Of a stretch of 64,000 nucleotides of DNA, positions 56,801-64,000 are shown in pieces; position 1 is the stretch's first letter, and every line of letters begins with the position of its first letter. Below the pieces are notes generated by a model that ran no database searches, was not told where the DNA came from, and was given only the letters and a program-made list of their open reading frames with translations. Made by a program: the position numbers and the translations under genes. Source of the DNA: Ceriagrion tenellum (taxonomy: Eukaryota > Arthropoda > Insecta > Odonata > Coenagrionidae); assembly GCA_963169105.1 (NCBI GenBank), contig OY720642.1, positions 75,866,716-75,930,715 on the forward strand, read 5' to 3'.

Positions 56801-57820
56801 GCTAATGAATATTAGTATTCTCTTCGCCAACCGTGAATTACACTGATTACAATCGATGCATGAACTATAGATTATAGATAGAGGAAAGCCCGTTCATTTC
56901 AGAAAGATGAAGTTAAAGCAAAAAAAATTGTTGACCAATTGCGAAACAATATTTTTAAAAGCTTGTTTGGATTCTGTTACAGGAGTCATAGTTGGTGACT
57001 CAAAATATCTGGTAAAGGCATAAAGGCAAATTTATGTCCACTAAAACTATCATTCTGGGCGTTTTCCACATTTCGTATGTATCGTAATGTACCTTGGTTT
57101 TAGAATTTTTAAAATTATCTATAATACTTTTGGCAATTTTCCCATCGGTAAGGCTTGCACCGCTAACCTCGCAATCTAAATTTCATTTGTAAAATGCAGC
57201 TTTAGGCATGTATATTTTGCAAACGTATAAGTGATGTTGCTAGATGACTTTCACAGCAGTGGAAATTAAAATCAATATCTAGTTTAATCATAAATATTGT
57301 GGGATGTATAACTCCAAAATTTCAAGCCAATATTAATCCAAATATACTGAAATTGATCAGGACCACAAACATAAAATATTTAAACATTCGGATTTAATTA
57401 AATATTTATTTTCTTTTTTAAATAAAGAAGATGGTAAAGGCTTAACTAAAATACTTTGACATAATTTATTTGCTAATGGATCTTCAATTTCCTGTTTGAA
57501 AAAAATTAATAGAAACACGCTGTCAATAAATTAGTATGGAAACATCACTTAAAAATTCAGAAATATTTTGAATAATGGAACTTGCGTATTATTGAATATT
57601 TACTAGTTAGATGCAAAACTCCTCATATAGCTTGCGTGTCCACATCAGGAACGGCCCATTAATTTAACCACCCCTCCAACAAAGGAAACGATATAATTGT
57701 GAATATCCAAATAGAAATAAAAGACTCCTTCCAATAATGTTGATTTTGATCGTGAACCTGATCGTTGTTCGTCTGTAACACATTCTTTGGATTCCGGCGA
57801 AAGATCCTTCCTTCCTTCCC
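56801..57820. other. AT-rich, no recognised feature
   Basis: No coding or repeat signal that I can support; the frame at 57645-57830 runs into the TIR at 57821. Confidence 0.5.
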
Positions 57821-59331
57821 GTAATTTCACGACGAGAATAGTTGGGTATGATTGGAAGAAAGTGCACAGTCACACGTCGCGTTCGACAAATATTTTGCTG
57901 AGAGACAAGTAACGAGAAGTACATGAAATCAGTCAGATATATCGTCAGCATGGTAAAATAACTTTTCCAGCAATCCTTCGTGACTTTTAAAAAAGGAAAT
58001 ACTATATCAAGATTCCACAGATTTGGCGGCCTGTTTTTATAAGAGTTATCACCATCAGGCAATGTAGACATGAGTTATCAGGCATTTACATTTGTACATC
58101 TCCCTCTTTATCCAGACACGTTGAGAAATCTTCACGACGGACTTATAACCTGGTGAAACTATGCTGGTCCTTATTTTCTCGTATTTTGGAACAAAACAAA
58201 GAATAATATAACATAATGCCTGAGAACTGTTGTCTAAAATTCCTAATGATGAGACATGTTATCGTAGACTGCCGCCAAATAAAAATCTATAAAATTTGGA
58301 ATTTACCTTTCGAGTTCATCTAACAATTGCCTCATGCCAAGGTGAACACAAAATATTTAAAGTGGTACATTTCACTGTTGTACCTCAGTCCCTCTGGTCT
58401 CATTGTACCCTAATGTAAACTCAAATGTAAGCTTTAGTGCCCATACTCTTCCCTACTCTTGTACTCTTCCCAAGATTTCGGTTGCGTAAAGCTATGTACG
58501 TACTGATATTCATTCCAACACTATTTCATTTGTGGTGGCAAATCCATTCTTGATGTAGAAGAATAAAGTTGAAGGTTTGTAGATATTAGGAGTTCCCCAC
58601 GCAGCTAATGATAGTGTTATGTAGAGAGACCAAGACTAGTAGAAAATATGACAGAGAGAGCTTTTCAGTCACAAAATCAAATGAACAAATTTTACAAAAC
58701 TTGTTGACCAAATTATTTTAGCAAAGCTACTGGCTACACTTAAAGGGGCAGATAAAGAATGAATATATAAGGAAAAAACTCGACATGTTAGATACGAGAA
58801 TACTCGAACATATGTTGAGCGCAATTAGAATGAACGAGTGAAGTGAAGATATTCAAGCAAATAAGGAACTAGGTAGAGCAACAGGCAGGAGATCTCTGGG
58901 ATGTCTACGCAAGGCATGGAAATACCGAGACGGAAGAAAAGATTTAATATGCTATATAGGCTTGTTGCCTATTACTTGCAGGGAGAAGAATATAGAGTTT
59001 TCTAATCAACCCATGAGCCCTAATGCACACATCTATTGGAACTTCTTCGAATGAAAAATTTTGCTCCCCCTTGATTTTGTGCTGGTGAAGGAAAAGATAG
59101 GTGTCATATAGCTGAGACGCTTGGCTGGAGAAATGTGTAAGGACCAATTATATGGCCGCCGGACATCTGTATCTTTGCTGGAAATGTCATTTTAGCACGC
59201 TGATATATGTATCTGATAGATTTCATGTACTTCTCGTGGCTTGTCTCTTTGCATTAAATAAATTGTTGAACGAGACGGGTGACTTTGCACTTTCTTCCAA
59301 TCATACCCAACTATTCTCGTCGTGAAATTAC
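57821..59331. mobile_element. Possible 1.5-kb DNA transposon with ~155-bp TIRs
   Basis: 57821-57975 and 59176-59331 are inverted copies, starting GTAATTTCACGACGAGAATA on each end and running inward through a shared GGAAGAAAGTGCA, CGAGAAGTACATGAAATC and TTTCCAGCA. The outermost ~45 bp are nearly identical and similarity falls inward. The 1.2 kb interior has no transposase I recognise (the minus frame 59147-58944 matches nothing), so it would be non-autonomous. No target-site duplication is obvious. Confidence 0.65.
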
Positions 59332-59865
59332 AAACGTGCTCATTTTATCTTCAATACTTTACCGCCATCCGATACATGTTATATCAGTTTGTTCCCTAGG
59401 TTGACGGAAATAATCAAATACACCACTCGTTCGAGACGTGCGGGTGGCTGTGTTGCGACTGTTTTTTTATTTATTTTTTTGTATCGATGACGACACTGGA
59501 GGCCCGTACCGGAGCGAATCGACTGACAGACGCGGTGAAGGAGACTGGTTTCGACGGAGGGTAAAAAAAAATGCGAGTAAAAAAGTGACGCCGTCCGAAA
59601 GAGCTAGATTGTCGATAAAGATTCGAGAAAGCATCGCCGAGGCATGTCGATATAGTTGGGGGATTTGAAGGGGTGGACGAAAGTGGATAGGGGTAAAGAG
59701 AATGTCAGGGGTGTCCGTATCCGTTGGGAGTTTTGGATTGAGGAGGGAAAGGGACGTGGTTTGAGTGGAAAGGGGAGTGTGTTCGGATGGAAATAGATTG
59801 TGTGGGCCTTGGAGAGGGAGGCGGAAGGAGGTAGGCGTTGTGAGACGGAGGGAGGAGGTTCGGAG
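59332..59865. other. No recognised gene; unassigned 76-codon ORF
   Basis: The plus frame 59438-59668 ends ...VTPSERARLSIKIRESIAEA; charged and plausible but unidentified. 59660-59865 is G/A-rich, opening long Pro/Ser-rich frames on the other strand (59467-59978) that I regard as compositional. Confidence 0.35.
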
Positions 59866-60190
59866 AGAAGATGACATCTGATAGCGCTGGGGAGGAAGAG
59901 GAAGAAATCCTGCGACCTCAGAAGTTTATGAATTACGTCGCGCGTGTTGCGAGTGCTATTCTTGGGATAGGGATCCATAAGGTGCAGGATCTTTCAATTG
60001 TGTGATATTCGCAGGGGAAAAATCATTCACCTGGACTGGGAATCCTTACTGACATACTTATTTCCCAGTCTTACTACCATGACTTACCTCCCAATGCTTA
60101 CTACGCAGTCCAGGCGAATGATTTTTCCGCTGTGAGTTTCACACAATCGTGCGATCACTAGCGGGTGACTCCGTTGACATTACGTTGGCA
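59866..60190 (+). repeat. 326-bp tandem unit 1: 44-codon ORF plus foldback
   Basis: The unit starts GAGAAGATGACATCTGATAG. The ATG at 59871 opens 44 codons (MTSDSAGEEEEEILRPQKFM ... KVQDLSIV) ending at 60005. The stop lies inside the left arm of an inverted repeat: 59990-60038 pairs with 60106-60156, with 22 of 23 bases matching in the core GGAAAAATCATTC.CCTGGAC. The right arm equals the 3' part of the SINE at 60725. The peptide is acidic at its N-terminus and hydrophobic in the middle; no family recognised. Confidence 0.85.
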
Positions 60191-60515
60191 GAGAAGATGA
60201 CATCTGATAGCGCTGGGGAGGAAGAGGAAGAAATCCTGCGACCTCAGGAGTTTATGAATTACGTCGCGCGTGTTGCGAGTGCTATTCTTGGGATAGGGAT
60301 CCATAAGGTGCAGGATCTTTCAATTGTGTGATATTCGCAGGGGAAAATCCTTCACCTGGACTGGGAATCCTTTCTGACATACTTATTTCCCAGTCTTACT
60401 TCTATGACTTACCTCCCAATGCTTACTACGCAGTCCAGGCGAATGATTTTTCCGTTGTGAATTTCACACAATCGTGTGATCACTAGCGGGTGACTCCGTT
60501 GTCGTTACTATGCGG
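60191..60515 (+). repeat. 326-bp tandem unit 2
   Basis: Repeats unit 1 from GAGAAGATGACATCTGATAG at 60191. The 44-codon ORF (ATG 60197, stop at 60329-60331) is kept with a single base change (Lys to Glu), while the foldback part has several. After about 60510 the sequence diverges from unit 1. Confidence 0.85.
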
Positions 60516-60724
60516 CTATTTCCGTAGTTCTTTGAAAATATTTAAGGGAAAAAAGCAATAAGAAAAAGTAATAAAGCTAGGACACCTTTGTGTTTAAAGT
60601 TGAGTATTACCCCGTGGACTGTAGCGTTTAGCGCTCGCATGCGGGTGCCTCTGGCATAATATGCACGGTACATGTGAGGACAACTTGCTCCTTACTTCCC
60701 CATGAGATTCACAGTGGGAGAGGA

Positions 60725-60900
60725 CGCATGGGTAGCTTCATTGGTTAGAGCACTCGGCGTGGAATCGAGGGATCGAGGTTCGATTCCCAGTCCAGGCGAA
60801 TGATTTTTCCAGTGTTAATTTCACACAATTGTGTGATTACTAGCGGGTGACTGTTGAAGTTACAGCGCAGCTAATTCCATGGTTCTTTGAAAGTGCTGAA
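60725..60900 (+). mobile_element. tRNA-like SINE, source of the foldback arms
   Basis: Head GGTAGCTTCATTGGTTAGAG (A-box) and GGTTCGATTCC (60778-60788), then CAGTCCAGGCGAATGATTTT, TCC, AATTTCACACAATTGTGTGA, TACTAGCGGGTGACT. The part after the B-box aligns with the right arms of both 326-bp units up to CGGGTGACT and then more loosely to TTCTTTGAAA. It shows what the undisrupted element looks like. Confidence 0.8.
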
Positions 60901-60903
60901 TCT

Positions 60904-61030
60904 TTCTGTAGTCTACATCTTTATCTAAAGACTACCATGCAAGCCGTCGCATGGGTAGGTAACGGGGCTGTTAGGACACCAGCCGAGTAAATATGTAAGA
61001 TTTTAGGAGATAAAATGCTGACATTGGTGA
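60904..61030 (-). mobile_element. LINE B: 3' tail fragment
   Basis: GTAGTCTACATCTTTATCTA ... GCATGGGTAGGTAACGGGGC, TGTTAGGACACCAG aligns, on the same strand, with the first ~100 bp of the 61376 copy. 3' untranslated part only. Confidence 0.65.
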
Positions 61031-61375
61031 CATGGTGCCATTTCGTCGGTAGGAATGGAAAATTTCATCCATCTCTGATTTCCCAGCATCATTAACAGAA
61101 AGAGAATATGACTTCACTGTAAAAACGCAGGCTAAGTATGAGATTTTTTAAAGTTTATATTATTCCACCCATCTGCCGCAGCCAATGGTTAAAGATGGAG
61201 ATTCTTGAAGTTGGTAGCTTAAATAATATAGAGTTTTGACGTATTCATTTGTCAATGCGAAAATGGGACAAAATGATATGGCACTGGTTGACTCGAGGGA
61301 GCTAATGATTGAAAAAAAACTAGATATATTTGACAAAAGATGATTTATATTTAGATAAATTTAGCTCTCATTTGA

Positions 61376-61740
61376 TCTACATCTACATGCTACCCTTGGA
61401 ACCTCCGCATGGATGTGTGGCAGGGGTGTTAGGACAGTCGTGTAAAGATGCTAGGTTTTGGGAGGGAAAATGGTGACGTGTATTATGGGAATATATTTAG
61501 TGGAGCTCAGTTTTTATTGTGATCGCTTATTGTGCGCAGAAAGAACGATTTTTGTACCAATCTGTTCGGCAATGTATCTCTCTTATTTTATCCCTTCGGT
61601 CAGACCTAGAGTTGTAGTTAGGCGTCATGATAATATTCCCTGTGTCGCTCTGGAACACACCGGTTCTGAATTTTTCAAGCAACCTAAGCCTATCGTGTAA
61701 CCTCCGAGTCTCTAGGGGCTCTCACCTTAATCCCTCTAAA
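61376..61740 (-). pseudogene. LINE B: C-terminal end and 3' tail
   Basis: The reverse complement of the 14585/46080 type: on the minus strand (L)EKFRTGVFQSDTGN-like and IMTPN-like blocks between 61700 and 61620, then the untranslated end to TGTAGATGTAGA at about 61376. The plus frame 61458-61700 (80 codons) is its shadow. Inactive. Confidence 0.8.
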
Positions 61741-64000
61741 AGTTAAGCGACATTATATGTTAGTTCATAACAGTTTAGAACAAAGCATGCTGCTTTTCTT
61801 TGTATTTTATAATTTTTTTGGTTCAATCTTTTTGACCAGGGTCCGCGACTTATTAGCGGTGTGGCCTAACCGTACCTAAGTAGCATCTTTCCTTGACTTT
61901 TTCATCCGGGGACCTTCCTATTATACGCTTAACAAAACCTAGTTTCTTTAATGCTATGCCTCATATTTTTCCATGCAAAGGGAGGTGAAATCTAACGGAC
62001 AATATTTCGATTTACGTTTAGTGTCTGTGACAAATTTCAGTTAGATCAAGTCTTCATCAGGTAGTTTTTTATTTTGTTGGATGAGGAAGGGAAATTATTG
62101 GAGAAGATTATGAAGAGGCTAAATGGGAGGCTGATAGGGGTTATGAGGGAAAAATAACTGCTCAAGCCCGTCATAGAGAGGAAAATCATAAGTTAGCGTA
62201 GCGAGAGAAGAAGGAGAATACGTTTCGTGAATGGAAAGAAGAAAGATTTTTTCATTGAATAAAGTACTCCTTTTCTTATAAAGTTTGCTGGAAGAAGGTC
62301 AGTCTACTTGACATCTTAAATAATGTGTGATTTTTTTAATTTAATGTATAAGACAAGATTACTACACAATAATTTCAAAATAAAATTACTATCTTAACAA
62401 GCTGTCTTCTCTCTTTTAGCGAGAGTAACTTCACCTCTCTCCCCTACCTTTATTTGTCTCCTATCTTAATATAATTTCTATTTATCTCCCGAAAGTGAGG
62501 CAGTTTAGTATTCATTGTGAGTTAAATAATAAATCATCATAAAATATTTATCTCGTAATATATTTTATCTTTAAGTTTTTTTATGACGAGGAAGCTAATC
62601 TAGCATACTATCTCCAAAAAAATATAGTTTCATTTACTTCGAATAAATAGTTTATTTTTTGTTCTACTATTCCCTTCTCAACTTACTCTGCAACCTTACC
62701 TCAGAGTTACCAGTTCATGAATATTCTAACTGACTTTACTCTTCGCGCTCATTTTTTTAAGGAATATTTGAATTACCGGTGAATTTTTTAAAAATAACTT
62801 ATGCCTAACCATCGCCAAGTTTTACGTATGGATGCTTAGTCTTCCCTTAATTTCGAATTATGCTAGGAAACAGCGGATTGTTTATTCATCGAAAACGATC
62901 GTCTGTAACCGTTGTAGTGTATTTAGAAGACCCGCATTTGTAGGTCTTTCACGCTTGTATTTGTGCTATTTGAAGCTTCTTATTATCAGATGATACACTT
63001 TTTATATCCATTTATTTTTCCTTCCTGGCAAAATTCATTATGTCCGAAACTGATGGAAAAATTTTTTGCGAATCTTTACCTGATGGATTAAAATGAATTG
63101 TGACCGTGAAAATTCAATAATTTGAGGTAAATTTACTGCTAAATGAAGGCTACTTAAATTTTATAAAGTGAAATTTATGATTTTTCATCATAAAAAGTGA
63201 AGTGTATGCATATCTCTCTGCACATTCTAACGGATGATTGTATAACCGAAATACATGTAAATCAAACATGAGTAATCCACCTTACTCATAATACTTGACT
63301 TAAGTTCATAACAAGTTGAGAAATAAGTTATCGAAATGTTTTCAGAGAGGTTAAAGGGAACGAACAATTTATGTCTCTTTGATACTGCGGGACTAAGCGT
63401 CCTTATTTCAGAGAAGTTGGCGCTGGTTCCAATATAGTTGACCGTACACTTTACAAAGTCTCAAACTTGTTTGAAATTGTTATTACAAGTCGAATGTTTA
63501 GCACTAAAATAGTAAACTTCTCTCGATTTAATAATATTGCTTTTGTAGGTATCTAAAGGTGCATTCAATGCGGAAAAAAGCAAAGTTTTCATGGATTTTA
63601 TTTCTATTTTTGAATGGGATGAAATGCCAATAAGATTGGCTTCGGAGGCAAAGAGGTACTCCCAAGAGGAAATAATGGCGTGATAGCAGGAATGGAGCTG
63701 TTTATATGACGTTTCGTTTGGTCGGCAGAAGGAAAATGCTGAAACGATATGGCGCAGAAGTGGGAAGGTGAAAACGTTCCACGAGGAAAAAATCTGTTCC
63801 GATGCGGTGTCCGTGGGTATTGAGCGTCATATGTATCTTAGGGTCCTGTCCATATGGTCCCCTCGATATTGGATAACATTCAATAGTATCGTCCTTTCTT
63901 CGAACGCTTCCCTCTTTTACGTAAAATGTGAGAAGTCGGGGTCATTGCTTCTGGTTGCTCCGGGCTAGAAAAATCCATGGGAACAAGGCCATATTCGTCC
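61741..64000. other. AT-rich, no recognised gene
   Basis: A weak hammerhead-like motif is noted at 62030-62065. The last frame, 63768-63968 (66 codons), has no known motif. Nothing else is supported. Confidence 0.5.
62030..62065 (-). repeat. Weak hammerhead-like motif
   Basis: Minus strand CTGATGA (62054-62060) and, after ATCTAACT, GAAAT (62034-62038) in place of GAAAC; the stem is poor. Listed only because the first box is exact and the spacing fits. Confidence 0.25.

Noticed and set aside
59467..59978. Minus-strand ORFs of 136 and 124 codons
   Set aside because: Same compositional effect over a G/A-rich plus strand; they also run through the 326-bp repeat unit antisense.
1..64000. CRISPR array, bacterial operon or prophage
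   Set aside because: No regular short repeats with spacers and no dense coding; all recognisable proteins are eukaryotic transposon remnants.
1..64000. LTR retrotransposon or endogenous virus
   Set aside because: No paired long terminal repeats, protease, integrase or envelope-like coding was seen; all RT pieces are of non-LTR type.

Overview
This window looks like nuclear DNA of an arthropod, most likely an insect. The evidence is AT-rich, intron- or intergenic-type sequence with no dense coding, remnants of several non-LTR retrotransposon lineages, two mariner remnants, a piggyBac C-terminal fragment and many tRNA-derived SINEs. The species cannot be named from sequence alone. I find no intact host gene, no rRNA and no convincing functional tRNA gene. 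Nearly every open frame above 100 codons is a transposon piece, the opposite strand of one, or a frame left open by C/T- or G/A-skewed composition.

Layout. 1-7.6 kb: a tRNA-like foldback element, a LINE 3' tail, the end of a TIR element, a perfect hairpin and a SINE. 9.3-12.8 kb: two 'LINE A' RT C-terminal pseudogenes flank a foldback tRNA-like element that lies between ~85 bp direct repeats. 13.9-18.8 kb: a hammerhead-like motif, LINE 3' ends, the second copy of a 149 bp identical repeat, and a mariner C-terminus. 19.9-27.5 kb: a long hairpin, the piggyBac zinc-ribbon fragment, a head-to-head inverted element, the best-preserved RT fragment (23.3-24.4 kb), and a LINE on the minus strand that joins its endonuclease to its RT C-terminal part with the RT core deleted. 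29.6-34 kb: a TIR-bounded, internally deleted mariner, a SINE and another RT piece. 36.3-40.2 kb: a decayed three-unit tandem repeat split by a LINE and by an inverted element, then a SINE, a foldback and a ~348 bp satellite. 42.4-48.1 kb: two abutting copies of a TIR element and nested LINE and short-element insertions. 50-59.3 kb: an inverted coding-like duplication, a purine-rich tract and a possible 1.5 kb DNA transposon with ~155 bp terminal inverted repeats. 59.9-61.7 kb: a 326 bp tandem duplication whose unit carries a 44-codon ORF joined to a SINE-derived foldback, then a SINE and two LINE tails. The last 2.2 kb holds little.

Two recurring signals stand out. The first is a motif with a CTGANRA box, a short stem and GAAAC, often followed by AATAAA. 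It occurs at ten loci, four of them inverted-repeat elements; in three of these the motif sits in both arms. It resembles the hammerhead-ribozyme ends described for Penelope-like elements and retrozymes, but most copies look degenerate. The second is a family of tRNA-like sequences enclosed in, or fused to, long inverted arms with a shared T-run/ATGGC terminal motif. These are the best candidates for a poorly described system here.
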